A DNA stretch of 62,579 nucleotides from Neobacillus niacini (GTDB lineage: Bacteria; Bacillota; Bacilli; Bacillales; Cytobacillaceae): NCBI RefSeq assembly GCF_023715415.1, contig NZ_JAMBOB010000018.1:1-62579 (forward strand). Direction: 5' to 3'. The first letter of the stretch is position 1. Each line of letters starts with the position of its first letter. The notes beneath the pieces are model-generated. The model saw nothing but the letters and a program-made list of their open reading frames with translations, was not told the origin of the DNA and ran no database searches. The position numbers and the translations under genes were made by a program. Shown piece by piece: positions 45,401-54,678 of the stretch.

Positions 45401-46333
45401 TTAATAACCTTTTTTTGTATCAACTTTATTGGTCAAAAGCTTGTCTTCGTCGATATTTCTTAGTGTTTCAAGAAAGCATGCTGCCCCTTCTTTTGCTGTT
45501 GTAACGGCAGAGATATGTGGTGTAATTTTAACCCTTGGATGACTCCATAATGGATTACTTTCTGGAAGTGGTTCTGTTGCAAATACATCAAGTACGGCAA
45601 AGCTAACTTGGTTGTCCCTCAATGCCTGCAGTAAATCCTCCTCATTTACCGAAGCCCCTCTACCTACATTTATAAATCCTGCATTCGATAGTTGACGAAA
45701 GATAGCGCCATTAAATAATTTTTCTGTTTGATCCGTTAACGGCAAAGTATTGATCACATAATTCATTTCATTTAAGCAAGAAAAATGAGAATCCATCTTC
45801 AAAACTTCTGTATAATATTCTTTTTCCCTCCCGCTTAATGAAACACCATAGACGTCTACCCCTAACCCAGAAAAAACTTTTGCAATCACTTGACCGATTT
45901 CGCCGGTTCCATACACTAGAACTTTTTGATTTCCTATCAATTTAGGCGTTATCTGCTCCCACATTTTTTGCTGCTGCTGCTCTAGGAAGGTATCGTGAAA
46001 TTGTAAATCCTTTAATATGTAAGTTAAACAATATTCAGCAATTCTCTGTCCAAATGAACAAATTGTTCTGGTTAATAGAATCTCATCATTCCATTCCTTC
46101 TTATATAAGAAACGGTCAACCCCTGCACCTAGCGAATGAACCCATTTCACTGAGCTGTAATCATAGTCAGCTTTTAGATTAAAAGAAACAAGCGCATCTG
46201 CCCAGCTTAGATCAGCCTGGGTCAGCTTTTCTTCAGGGATAAAACGAAAGGACTTTCCTGGAGCTTCCTTTTCTATTAATACTTGAAGTTCTTTATACAT
46301 TGGGCTGACAAATAAAATATTTCTTATCTCCAT
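45401..46333 (-). CDS. D-2-hydroxyacid dehydrogenase
   Basis: A 310-residue NAD-dependent dehydrogenase. The Rossmann motif VYGTGEIGQVIAKV is near 137, and the catalytic Arg and His are in NVGRGAS and TPHISA. It lacks the extra C-terminal ACT domain of serine-pathway enzymes. It would reduce a 2-keto acid to the D-hydroxyacid or the reverse. It is co-transcribed with the 63-residue protein gene upstream (gap of 24 bases). Confidence 0.88.
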   Translation of the reverse strand: MEIRNILFVSPMYKELQVLIEKEAPGKSFRFIPEEKLTQADLSWADALVSFNLKADYDYSSVKWVHSLGAGVDRFLYKKEWNDEILLTRTICSFGQRIAEYCLTYILKDLQFHDTFLEQQQQKMWEQITPKLIGNQKVLVYGTGEIGQVIAKVFSGLGVDVYGVSLSGREKEYYTEVLKMDSHFSCLNEMNYVINTLPLTDQTEKLFNGAIFRQLSNAGFINVGRGASVNEEDLLQALRDNQVSFAVLDVFATEPLPESNPLWSHPRVKITPHISAVTTAKEGAACFLETLRNIDEDKLLTNKVDTKKGY

Positions 46334-46357
46334 GTTTTTCCCCTCTTCTAAATAAAC

Positions 46358-46549
46358 TTACTCTTTCGGCGCATCAAGTGCTTGATAAGCTGTCTGGTAC
46401 CTACCTCCATCTGCTACTTCTGAATGATACAATGCCTTAAGTGCAAAGTTCTTTTCAAGATCATGTTCATTGATTAACTCTTTTAAGTGTATCTGCAATT
46501 CTTTATTTTCTTTCACTAACTGTTTCATTTGTGTTTTAAAATACTTCAT
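46358..46549 (-). CDS. small coiled-coil protein, 63 residues
   Basis: A 63-residue charged protein with an N-terminal helical coiled coil (KQLVKENKELQIHLKELINE, about 9-28) and a C-terminal YQTAYQALDAP segment. No family recognised. GGAG precedes the ATG. It sits between the terminator of the helicase gene and the hydroxyacid dehydrogenase gene, making a two-gene operon with the latter. Confidence 0.65.
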   Translation of the reverse strand: MKYFKTQMKQLVKENKELQIHLKELINEHDLEKNFALKALYHSEVADGGRYQTAYQALDAPKE

Positions 46550-46579
46550 TATTGTAACTCCTTCTTTATTATAAAAATA

Positions 46580-46608
46580 AGGACGATTATTGTATATTTA
46601 ATCGTCCT
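46580..46608 (-). terminator. terminator of the DbpA gene
   Basis: AGGACGATTA / TAATCGTCCT stem of ten perfect pairs followed on the minus strand by TATTTTTA. Confidence 0.82.
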
Positions 46609-46620
46609 GAATTAATTAAA

Positions 46621-48066
46621 TCATTTTAAAGCCTTACTCACTTTCAGTTTCTTTCCTTTGACGGTTGTCTGTTCCATTGCTTGGAGCACTACTGAGCCTT
46701 TTCCATTAAGGATGTCAACATAGGTTAGGTTGTCCTGGATGGTGATAATCCCAATATCCTCTGCAGTTACACCCGGAATATTAGAGATTGTCCCAACAAA
46801 GTCTACTGCGCGAAGCTTTTTCTTCTTCCCGCCACTGAAATGGAGCTTGGTAATATCCTTGTTAATTCGAGCAGTTTTATTATTCCTGACAACTCTTCGG
46901 CCGCTAAGTTTTTCTTCAAATGCTGCTTTTACACTACTAACTTCGTCCTGAGTGGGACCTTCCAGCTTAGGGATTTCAAAACCAATATATCGTTCAATTG
47001 CTTTAACAAATTTATCTTCATATGGTGTTGCGAAGGTAATCGCTTTTCCTTTGTTACCGGCTCTTCCTGTTCTTCCTGTCCGATGAACATAACTCTCTTT
47101 TTCCATTGGAACATCGTAGTTAATAATTAACGTCACATTATCAATATCGATTCCCCTAGCGGCGACATCAGTTGCCACAAGATAGCGAAAATTCCCCATT
47201 TTAAAACCATCCATTACACCAAATCGATCCTCTTGTTCAAGCCCGCCATGCAATCTTTCACAAGAATAATTAGCCTTTTCCAACTCTGTATAGACATTTT
47301 CCACATTTTCTTTTGTTCGGCAAAATATGATACAGCTATCTGGATTTTCAACCACTGTTAAATCCTTCAAAAGTGAAACTTTATCTTCATCCTTTACTTC
47401 AATGACAGCATGTTCAATCGTATTGGTTGTGACACCCGTAGCTGCAATCTCAATATGGACAGGACTCTTCATATATCGATGACAAAGGGTTTCAACATCC
47501 TTCGGTAAAGTTGCTGAAAATACCATCGTTACTCGGTCCTCTGGGAGCTCTTTTATGATGGATTCCACTTCGTCAATAAAGCCCATATTTAACATTTCGT
47601 CCGCTTCATCGATAATTAGATATTTGATTTTATCTAATTCAAGCGTTCCCCTTTCAATATGGTCCATCGTACGTCCGGGTGTTCCTACGACTACATGCGT
47701 TTTTTGTTTCAATTCTTCCTTTTGTTTTGAGAATGGTTCTTTTCCAAAGACCGCCATTGCTTTAATTCGCTTAAACCGGCCAATATTCGTAACATCATCA
47801 CGAACCTGGACAGCAAGCTCACGAGTAGGAGTAAGGATTAAAGTCTGTGGCTTTCTTTCTTCCCATTCCATCATCTCGCAAATGGGAATTGCAAAGGAAG
47901 CTGTCTTACCACTTCCTGTTTGTGATTTTACAACCAAATCTTGATTTTCTAATGCTTTTGGTATCACTTCTATTTGTACTTCGGTGGGATTATCGTATTT
48001 TAACACCGTCAGCGCCCTTCTTATTTCCTCGCTTAACTGATAATTCTCAAACTTTTTTTCACTCAT
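46621..48066 (-). CDS. dbpA: ATP-dependent RNA helicase DbpA
   Basis: A 481-residue DEAD-box helicase. Motifs: QTGSGKT (I), PTRELAVQV (Ia), DEAD (II), SAT (III), HRTGRTGRAG (VI). The C-terminal RRM-like domain (about 405-481) carries VDFVGTISNIPG and is the part that recognises 23S rRNA hairpin 92 in known DbpA/YxiN. It acts in 50S subunit assembly. GAGGTTACAGC precedes the ATG. Divergent from the guanylate-kinase-like gene. Confidence 0.93.
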   Translation of the reverse strand: MSEKKFENYQLSEEIRRALTVLKYDNPTEVQIEVIPKALENQDLVVKSQTGSGKTASFAIPICEMMEWEERKPQTLILTPTRELAVQVRDDVTNIGRFKRIKAMAVFGKEPFSKQKEELKQKTHVVVGTPGRTMDHIERGTLELDKIKYLIIDEADEMLNMGFIDEVESIIKELPEDRVTMVFSATLPKDVETLCHRYMKSPVHIEIAATGVTTNTIEHAVIEVKDEDKVSLLKDLTVVENPDSCIIFCRTKENVENVYTELEKANYSCERLHGGLEQEDRFGVMDGFKMGNFRYLVATDVAARGIDIDNVTLIINYDVPMEKESYVHRTGRTGRAGNKGKAITFATPYEDKFVKAIERYIGFEIPKLEGPTQDEVSSVKAAFEEKLSGRRVVRNNKTARINKDITKLHFSGGKKKKLRAVDFVGTISNIPGVTAEDIGIITIQDNLTYVDILNGKGSVVLQAMEQTTVKGKKLKVSKALK

Positions 48067-48427
48067 GCTGTAACCTCATTTTTTTGTATTATCCAACTTC
48101 TATATAGGATTTCTCTGAAAGAATTATCATATGCAAAATCTGAATAGGTTCATTATACTTGAAAAACCAGTCATTTCGAATTTTAATTTCAAAACTCTGT
48201 TCCACAACAACTTTACAAGACTTAAGAGAACGGGTACAGTAATTATAGATGCTGTTTGTCACTTTTCTCCCTATTAATAACAGAAAAGTCAAAAATATAG
48301 TGAAAAATCTGTTATAATGGTAATATCCTGCTTTAAGGATAGTATAGATCACTCACTTAACAGCAATTTTATACATCTGTGGATCTCTTTTTTTAATTAA
48401 ACTATATTTTCTATCAGGAGGTAATCT
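48067..48427. other. divergent intergenic region
   Basis: Contains the extended -10 promoter for the right-hand gene at 48311-48319. No ORF with a ribosome binding site; the leader of dbpA is here. Confidence 0.5.
48311..48319 (+). promoter_or_regulatory. extended -10 promoter of the guanylate-kinase-like gene
   Basis: TGTTATAAT, a TGn extended -10 with a perfect TATAAT at 48314-48319. No good -35 is seen, as often with extended -10 promoters. The start codon is about 110 bases away. Confidence 0.6.
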
Positions 48428-49018
48428 ATGTATAAAATTAAGGATAAAGAAAAACTTTTCATTTACACTGGACCCGATGGATCTGGAAGAAAGACCATTG
48501 CCAAGATGGTTGCGACCGCATTTGATATGGAAACCGTCCTTTCTTACACGACTCGTGCTCCTCGTCATTATGAACAAGATGGTGTAGACTACCATTTTGT
48601 AACAGATGAAGCCTTCAACAAGATGAAGGATAACCAAGAATTTCTTGAGAGTGTGGATATCGATGGAATTCATTATGGAATTCGTGAAGAAGATATCGTC
48701 AAAGCGTTTGAAGATCATAATCTTGTCTATTTAACGTTAAATCCTGAAGGCACCGAAAAATTAAAAGATATGTATGGGGATAAGGTTATGCGCCTTTTCA
48801 TCTATTCGGACCGTGATACCGTTATCGAGAGACATAAGGCACGAAATGACAAAGAAGAAGATATCCAAAGACATTTGGCACATTATGATGAAATCATGGA
48901 CTATAAAAATCAATGTGAACATGTCTTTGAAAACTATGATTCTCCACAAGTTTCTTATCAAGTTAGTGAAGTTATTGAAGCTTTCCTTGATCGAAATAGA
49001 ATTGTCACCGATTATTAA
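48428..49018 (+). CDS. guanylate-kinase-like protein with altered P-loop
   Basis: A 196-residue protein of the guanylate kinase fold; TTRAPRHYEQDGVDYHFVT (about 42-60) is the GMP-binding region typical of Gmk and is intact. The P-loop reads GPDGSGRKT at 15-23, where Gmk has GPSGSGKST: the Walker Lys position is Arg and the next residue is Lys. So ATP binding is probably changed and catalysis doubtful. It is not the essential Gmk. AGGAGG precedes the ATG. It might be a MAGUK-like GMP-sensing or scaffold domain. Confidence 0.78.
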   Translation: MYKIKDKEKLFIYTGPDGSGRKTIAKMVATAFDMETVLSYTTRAPRHYEQDGVDYHFVTDEAFNKMKDNQEFLESVDIDGIHYGIREEDIVKAFEDHNLVYLTLNPEGTEKLKDMYGDKVMRLFIYSDRDTVIERHKARNDKEEDIQRHLAHYDEIMDYKNQCEHVFENYDSPQVSYQVSEVIEAFLDRNRIVTDY

Positions 49019-49020
49019 TA

Positions 49021-49066
49021 AAAAGGTCCATTGATAGGAAGTTCACCCTATCGTTGGACCTTTTTC
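49021..49066 (+). terminator. terminator of the guanylate-kinase-like gene
   Basis: AAAAGGTCCA / TGGACCTTTTT outer stem with an inner GATAGG/CCTATC hairpin. Confidence 0.85.
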
Positions 49067-49283
49067 ATATTTATTTTTCAAAAAATTCAAATAGGCATGT
49101 TTTCATCTTTAGGATTCGAATGACAAAACCGAAATAGCGATTTTTCCATGTGCATAAGCAGGGTCATAACGCTAAACATAATACATACAAACATAAAAAT
49201 TGAATAGGTAGATAACAGGTTGAAATTATCTAATTAACACTGTATAATTAAGTGTTGAAAACATTATTTAGGGGGAACTCTTT

Positions 49284-49736
49284 TTGTCGATCGAAGTAGG
49301 CAGCAAAGTACAAGGTAAAGTAACGGGTATTACTAATTTTGGAGCGTTCGTAGAATTACCAGGAGGCACAACTGGCCTTGTGCACATCAGTGAAGTAGCT
49401 GATAGCTATGTTAAAGACGTTAATGATCATCTTAAAGTAGGAGATCTGGTTGAAGTTAAGGTAATTAGTGAGAAAGACGGAAAAACTGCCTTGTCTATTA
49501 AAAAAGCTATTGATAAGCCAGAAGGGCAAACTTCTTCTTATTCCCAGCGTCCACAACGCCAAGGTAGAGATAATAGACAATCCAAAGACTTCCGTTCAAA
49601 AGGCAGCAATTTCAAGCCAAAAGAGAACTTTGAAGATAAAATGGCTAAATTCTTAAAAGCTAGTGAAGAAAATTTATCCAGTCTAAAACGCAACACAGAA
49701 ACAAAACGTGGCGGCAGAGGCGGTAGACGCGGATAA
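49284..49736 (+). CDS. S1-domain RNA-binding protein, YabR-like
   Basis: A 150-residue protein. The S1 domain covers about 3-75 (MSIEVGSKVQGKVTGITNFG, then TTGLVHISEVADSYVKD) and the C-terminal tail is Arg/Gly-rich (KRGGRGGRRG). It matches Bacillus YabR closely and is longer than YugI. In B. subtilis yabR lies by divIC, so this copy may be a displaced gene or a second paralogue. The start is TTG behind GGGGGA. Likely binds ribosomes or RNA. Confidence 0.85.
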   Translation: MSIEVGSKVQGKVTGITNFGAFVELPGGTTGLVHISEVADSYVKDVNDHLKVGDLVEVKVISEKDGKTALSIKKAIDKPEGQTSSYSQRPQRQGRDNRQSKDFRSKGSNFKPKENFEDKMAKFLKASEENLSSLKRNTETKRGGRGGRRG

Positions 49737-49745
49737 TTATAGATA

Positions 49746-49777
49746 AAGAAGGCAAGCCATTGTGGCTTGCCTTCTTT
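49746..49777 (+). terminator. terminator of the YabR-like gene
   Basis: AAGAAGGCAAGCCA / TGGCTTGCCTTCTT stem with a three-base loop and TTTT. Confidence 0.88.
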
Positions 49778-49794
49778 TATTTGAGTAAACTTAT

Positions 49795-50802
49795 TTAACT
49801 CTTTGCTAAATCTCTACGATTTGCCGATAATGGTGGCTGCTCTAACCATTGGTTCTCAATCATAAGATTTGCCCCGTCCTCAGATAATTTCAGGACCTCC
49901 ATATTGAATCGTGAATAATCCACAACCAAATCCGTCCTTTGACTTTCTGAGATTGCAATTCCATAATTCCCTACTCCAGCATAAATCATCAAACTAAAAT
50001 GAAACATCATTAATTTGTCAGAAAAAGGGGATTCGATTGAATCTGTAACTTCCTGTTCAAAGGAACTCGGAATAGAAAGTGAGTTCATTTCTAAATAACT
50101 GCTTAAGACTTTAATATGCTTGAGCGAAACATCTTTTCCTCTTAAAAGATATTTTCGAACTTTTTTGGATTTAGCTACCTGACTAAAAGCCGTTGTAATC
50201 GCTGCGCCTAAGTGATTTGTCAGAACATTTGTATAAAGATTCGTAACCTCTGTTCCTGTGAGTGCTTCCCTTCTTCCTAATCCTTCTAAGATAAAGGATT
50301 GTTTATGGACAAACTCTAATTTTTGTGGATAAGGAATTACAGGAGGGCGCATCGCTAACCCTTTTTCTAATAAGATTGACGTTGCTTTTGTATCTAATTC
50401 AAGGGTATCTGTTAAACATTCAGAGTAAAAAGAACGGATATCCATACGATAAATATTCTGCAATACTCTTCCATAGGTAACCAACCCACCTTTAGACATG
50501 TTCCGAATATACCTGAGGTAAAAAACATCTGAGAATAACCGTTTAGTGAATAAATTAACATCCTGTTCGGTAAACCCCTGTGGAATCTGAATTTGTTCCT
50601 TAATAAATGTTTCCCGAATAAACTCCACATGTTTTTGAGATAATTCAAGTGCATAAGTAATAAGTGCCTTAATCTCATTGTCATCGATATGTACTAGAAA
50701 AAACTTCAATATACAGACTGACATACTATCCGCAAGATAACTTGTCCAAAGATAGGATAATTCCGATGCCGTTAATTTGATAGTTTCAGGGGTTTTATCC
50801 AT
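49795..50802 (-). CDS. DUF3231 protein, tandem ferritin-like domains
   Basis: A 335-residue protein of the DUF3231 family; each half is a four-helix bundle (about 1-165 and 180-330), with ASELSYLWTSYLADSMS near the start as in the family. Such proteins are common in spore-formers and uncharacterised. The ATG at 50802 follows AGGAGG by seven bases; the frame extending upstream to 50841 is not supported. Confidence 0.88.
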   Translation of the reverse strand: MDKTPETIKLTASELSYLWTSYLADSMSVCILKFFLVHIDDNEIKALITYALELSQKHVEFIRETFIKEQIQIPQGFTEQDVNLFTKRLFSDVFYLRYIRNMSKGGLVTYGRVLQNIYRMDIRSFYSECLTDTLELDTKATSILLEKGLAMRPPVIPYPQKLEFVHKQSFILEGLGRREALTGTEVTNLYTNVLTNHLGAAITTAFSQVAKSKKVRKYLLRGKDVSLKHIKVLSSYLEMNSLSIPSSFEQEVTDSIESPFSDKLMMFHFSLMIYAGVGNYGIAISESQRTDLVVDYSRFNMEVLKLSEDGANLMIENQWLEQPPLSANRRDLAKS

Positions 50803-50878
50803 AAAATTTCCTCCTAATATCTTCAAGCATAATATTTCCAATATAGGAGGAATTTATTTATGCAATAAATAAAAGAAT

Positions 50879-50921
50879 AAAGGCTTTCCAAAAAGTCAAG
50901 TAGACTTTTGAACAGCCTTTT
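50879..50921 (-). terminator. terminator of the HAD hydrolase gene
   Basis: Nested hairpin AAAGGCT ... GACTTTT ... AGCCTTT with two stems and a T-rich 3' end on the minus strand. Confidence 0.75.
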
Positions 50922-50928
50922 ATTAATC

Positions 50929-51720
50929 CTATTTCCTATTCAACACATCTAAAAGTGGAAAAAGCTCTTCTAAGTGCTGAATTTCATAGGTTGGTATGAC
51001 TTCATTTCTCTCTTTATCGTGGCGGTTAATCCAAACAGACTTTATCCCGACTCTATTTGCACCAAGAATATCAGTCATTAAATTATCCCCCACCATCAGG
51101 ACTTCATCTTTTTCTACTGACATCAATGACAACGCATGCTCAAATATAGATGGATCTGGCTTTCCTTTTCCATAAGCTCCTGAAATGACAATTTGGTCGA
51201 AATAAGGAACAAGCTCTGGTGTAATGGATAGTTTCGTATGCTGTAAATCAGGGGAACCATTGGTTAACAATAGAAGCTGATATTGTCCTTTTAACGAATC
51301 TAGGATCGTAAACGTCTCTTCGTACACAAACGGCAGGCTCTGACGCTCTTGTGGAAACCTTTCAGCCAATTCGTGTCCAAAGGCTGGGTCATTCACTCCC
51401 AATGCCTTCAGTCCCTCTGTCCAGGCTTCTGAACGGTAACTAGGAACAATTTCTTTCATTTTTCTAAAATCATCGTGGTCATCTAAGAAATTCCCCCATA
51501 ACCCTTCAAACGGATTAATTCCAATCATTTGTGTAAATGAATAAGTCTCATAGGAGGAATATAATTTCCTTGCAGCCTCACGAACAGCATCTTCCAATTC
51601 AATTGCATCTACACCATACCGGTCTTCTGCTACTTTACATGTCGCAACAAATGCTTCCTTAATACTCTTTTGATCCCAAAGCAGTGTATCATCTAAATCG
51701 AAAAAAATGGCTTTTATCAT
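50929..51720 (-). CDS. HAD-superfamily hydrolase, probable nucleotidase-like phosphatase
   Basis: A 263-residue HAD phosphatase. DxDxT is FFDLDDTLL, motif II is LLLTNGS, motif III is KGKPDPSIF and motif IV is MVGDNLMTD. It has a helical cap and resembles the YjjG/YfnB branch (pyrimidine nucleotidase-like), but the substrate is inferred only from family. The ATG at 51720 is preferred over that at 51744 because AGGTGAGG lies eight bases upstream. Confidence 0.88.
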   Translation of the reverse strand: MIKAIFFDLDDTLLWDQKSIKEAFVATCKVAEDRYGVDAIELEDAVREAARKLYSSYETYSFTQMIGINPFEGLWGNFLDDHDDFRKMKEIVPSYRSEAWTEGLKALGVNDPAFGHELAERFPQERQSLPFVYEETFTILDSLKGQYQLLLLTNGSPDLQHTKLSITPELVPYFDQIVISGAYGKGKPDPSIFEHALSLMSVEKDEVLMVGDNLMTDILGANRVGIKSVWINRHDKERNEVIPTYEIQHLEELFPLLDVLNRK

Positions 51721-52041
51721 TTCCTCAGCCTCACCTTCCACCAAATATATTTTACTAGTTTACCATTTTTCGAATTAAATGAATATTCTTTCGCAAAAAT
51801 AAATAAATTCAACGAAACTCAGCCTATTATAATCTGTACAATCGATTTAAATGGATTAGCTCATAAAACATTTGATACCTTTAGTTTCCTTATTTCGATA
51901 ATATTAATGTAAGAAAATAAGGAATTTTAATGAAGTCCTAACTTCCGGTAAAACCAAAATACTATTCCGAATATTTCTAATACTGGTATAATAAAAAGGA
52001 ATAAGACTGGGTGATGACTAAACTCATAAAGGGGTATTGAC
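51721..52041. other. divergent intergenic region
   Basis: A TATAAT near 51828 with a weak -35 is a possible promoter for lytS. No ORF is supported. Confidence 0.45.
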
Positions 52042-53778
52042 ATGTTGACTTTGTTGGTTACCATGGTGGAACGGTTAGGAATTCTCGTGATGATTGCCTT
52101 TATTTTAACGAGATTTCCATTCTTTCGAGATATGATTTATCAGGAAAAATTAAACCGTAAGCAGCAGTTGACTGCAATTGTTTTCTTTGGTTTCTTTGGG
52201 ATTATTGGAACCTATTCTGGTTTAACGCTCAGCACCGACAATCTTGAAATCAATCGCTGGACTTCCGATTTGAGTGCCGATGAGGCGATTGCCAACTCGC
52301 GGGTGATTGGTGTTGTATTAGCCGGGCTCCTCGGAGGCTATAAAGTCGGGCTAGGTGCAGGATTAATTGCAGGGTTTCACCGTTTTACTTTAGGTGGATT
52401 CACAGGATTAGCCTGTGGGCTTGCAACTATAATCGCTGGTGTTCTTGCGGGGACATTTTATCGGAAAAATAAACTGGTAAAACTAAGGTCCGCGTTTTTC
52501 ATTGGTGCTCTAGCAGAAACATTGCAAATGGCGGTCATTCTTCTTCTTGCCCGCCCATTCGAGAAGTCATGGACTTTGGTTGAAATGATTGGAGTACCTA
52601 TGATTTTAGCAAATGGATTAGGCTGTGCACTCTTTCTGCTTATTATAAAGAGCGTCATAAGTGAAGAAGAAAAGGCTGGTGCCCTGCAGGCACAAAAGAC
52701 ATTGAGAATCGCTGAAAAAACACTTTCTTATCTAAGAAATGGGCTTACCACGAATTCTGCTAAAATTGTCTGCCATATTCTCCATAATGAAATGAATACA
52801 AGAGCGGTAGCGATGACAAATTTGTCAGAAATATTAGCACATGTTGGACTTGGTCATGATCATCATCGTTCTGAAAGTCCCATCCAAACTGAAATTACAA
52901 TGGAGGCTATCGACAAAGGTGAAATGGTTGTGGCAGATCAGCAATCTATTCACTGCCGTGTAAAGAGCTGCCCTCTCGGTGCAGCCGTTATCTCACCATT
53001 GAAACAACGAGGAGAAACAATTGGAACTTTAAAGTTTTATTTCGCTTCTGAAAAAGAAATAACACCCGTTAATATGGAGCTGATATCAGGGCTTAGCTCC
53101 CTATTAAGTAACCAACTTGAACTTGCTGATGCTGACAAGTCTTATCAACTGGCAAAGGAAGCAGAGATTAAAGCACTTCAGGCGCAAATTAGCCCTCATT
53201 TTCTATTTAATACACTTAATACCATCCTTTCACTTGTCCGAGTTGACCCGGCTAAGGCACGTAAGTTATTACTTTCTTTGTCCCATTTCTTGCGCCAGAA
53301 TTTATCTGTCACAACCCAAAGAATGACTACATTAGGACAAGAATTAAACCATGTCAAAGCCTATTTAGCAATAGAAGAAGCTAGATTCAAAGATAAATTG
53401 CAAATAGTTTATGATATTGAAGAGAATGCTCTTTTAGAGACAATCCCCCCTCTTACCCTTCAGCCCATCGTAGAGAATGCGATCAAACATGGCATGAAGG
53501 ATACGGAAAGGAACGGTATCGTAAAGATTACTATTCATAAACAATATCTAGCAACGCATGTAAAAGTTGAGGATAACGGGATTGGAATGAATAAAGAACG
53601 CACAAGTCAAATCTGTAAAAGTCCCATTAATTCTGAAACAGGAAGCGGTCTAGCACTATACAATGTTAATCGACGGCTGACCATCATGTATGGTGACCAT
53701 GCAGGACTTCAAATTAATAGTGAGCTACATAAAGGAACGGAAATTGGCTTTTCCGTCCCCTGTACGGAGGTAAGTTAA
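52042..53778 (+). CDS. LytS-type sensor histidine kinase
   Basis: A 578-residue kinase. A 5TMR-LYT sensor domain (about 5-200), a GAF-like region (about 215-360), and a His_kinase/HATPase module with the phosphoacceptor His 386 (SPHFLFNTLNTI) and N box (QPIVENAIKHGM). AAGGGG precedes the ATG. It forms a two-component system with the LytTR regulator directly behind it. Relatives sense extracellular pyruvate (BtsS) or respond to membrane potential (LytS), and the CstA-type transporter behind fits pyruvate. Confidence 0.92.
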   Translation: MLTLLVTMVERLGILVMIAFILTRFPFFRDMIYQEKLNRKQQLTAIVFFGFFGIIGTYSGLTLSTDNLEINRWTSDLSADEAIANSRVIGVVLAGLLGGYKVGLGAGLIAGFHRFTLGGFTGLACGLATIIAGVLAGTFYRKNKLVKLRSAFFIGALAETLQMAVILLLARPFEKSWTLVEMIGVPMILANGLGCALFLLIIKSVISEEEKAGALQAQKTLRIAEKTLSYLRNGLTTNSAKIVCHILHNEMNTRAVAMTNLSEILAHVGLGHDHHRSESPIQTEITMEAIDKGEMVVADQQSIHCRVKSCPLGAAVISPLKQRGETIGTLKFYFASEKEITPVNMELISGLSSLLSNQLELADADKSYQLAKEAEIKALQAQISPHFLFNTLNTILSLVRVDPAKARKLLLSLSHFLRQNLSVTTQRMTTLGQELNHVKAYLAIEEARFKDKLQIVYDIEENALLETIPPLTLQPIVENAIKHGMKDTERNGIVKITIHKQYLATHVKVEDNGIGMNKERTSQICKSPINSETGSGLALYNVNRRLTIMYGDHAGLQINSELHKGTEIGFSVPCTEVS

Positions 53779-54510
53779 ATGGAAACTTTTATTCGAACAT
53801 TAATTGTTGATGACGAACCCTATAGCCGAGATGAATTAAAACATTTATTAGGTTCGTTCCCAACAATTAAAGTTGTAGGTGAAGCTGAATCAGGGGAATC
53901 CGCCATCATAAGTGCAATTCAACTTCAGCCTGATGTGGTTTTTTTGGACGTAGAAATGCCTAAAATGAATGGTATGAAAGCAGCGAAAGCACTAATGGAA
54001 CTTAAAAAAGCTCCATTGGTTGTCTTTGCTACCGCCTATCCGCAATTTGCAGCTGAAGCTTTCCGCTATGACGCGATTGATTATCTTTTAAAGCCCTATG
54101 ATGAAGTGCAATTACAGGAAACCATTCATCGTATTGAGAAAAAGTTTACTACTCCTACCGAACAGGATTTAGGAAAACCTCGAGGAAAGCTCGCCGTCGA
54201 AGTTGAAGGTGAAATTATTTATCTAGAACCAAAAGAAATCCTCTATATAGTAAGAGACGACAAAGTAACTAAACTCATTACAAGGAGTAGTGAATTTGAA
54301 ACCAAAACACCGCTTAAGGATTTGGAAAGCAGACTTTTAAGCTATGGATTTTTTAGAATTCATAAAAGCTTTCTTGTAAATCTGGAGGTTGTTAACAGGC
54401 TGTCACCATGGTTTAACGGTGCCTATCAGTTGGAAATTGAAGGAAGAAAAGAATTGCTGTCGGTTAGCAGGAATTATGTCAAAGCATTAAGGTCCCGTTT
54501 AGAAATTTAA
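53779..54510 (+). CDS. LytTR-family response regulator
   Basis: A 243-residue regulator with a receiver domain (phospho-Asp 57 in FLDVEMPKMNG) and a C-terminal LytTR DNA-binding domain (about 137-240, HKSFLVNL). Its ATG is directly after the kinase stop codon. It should bind direct repeats near a target promoter, probably before the CstA-type gene. Confidence 0.93.
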   Translation: METFIRTLIVDDEPYSRDELKHLLGSFPTIKVVGEAESGESAIISAIQLQPDVVFLDVEMPKMNGMKAAKALMELKKAPLVVFATAYPQFAAEAFRYDAIDYLLKPYDEVQLQETIHRIEKKFTTPTEQDLGKPRGKLAVEVEGEIIYLEPKEILYIVRDDKVTKLITRSSEFETKTPLKDLESRLLSYGFFRIHKSFLVNLEVVNRLSPWFNGAYQLEIEGRKELLSVSRNYVKALRSRLEI

Positions 54511-54640
54511 ACAAAAAAATGTTTTAACTTTTCATAATCTTTGTGCATCTTAATACATCTGACGAGCATGATATTCTTATTTTTCTACCTTTTAATCTAA
54601 AATCGCTCTATTCATCCTCTAACTCTTTTAAACTTATAAA

Positions 54641-54654
54641 TGAAAACGTATTCA
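54641..54654 (+). promoter_or_regulatory. catabolite-responsive element (cre) candidate before the CstA gene
   Basis: TGAAAACGTATTCA matches the CcpA box TGWAANCGNTNWCA except for one position. It lies 25 bases before the TTG start. Confidence 0.6.
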
Positions 54655-54678
54655 TTTTAAAAAAGGGGGATAAGGAAT

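Noticed and set aside
47555..47944. 129-residue plus-strand ORF
   Set aside because: Antisense shadow of the DbpA gene.
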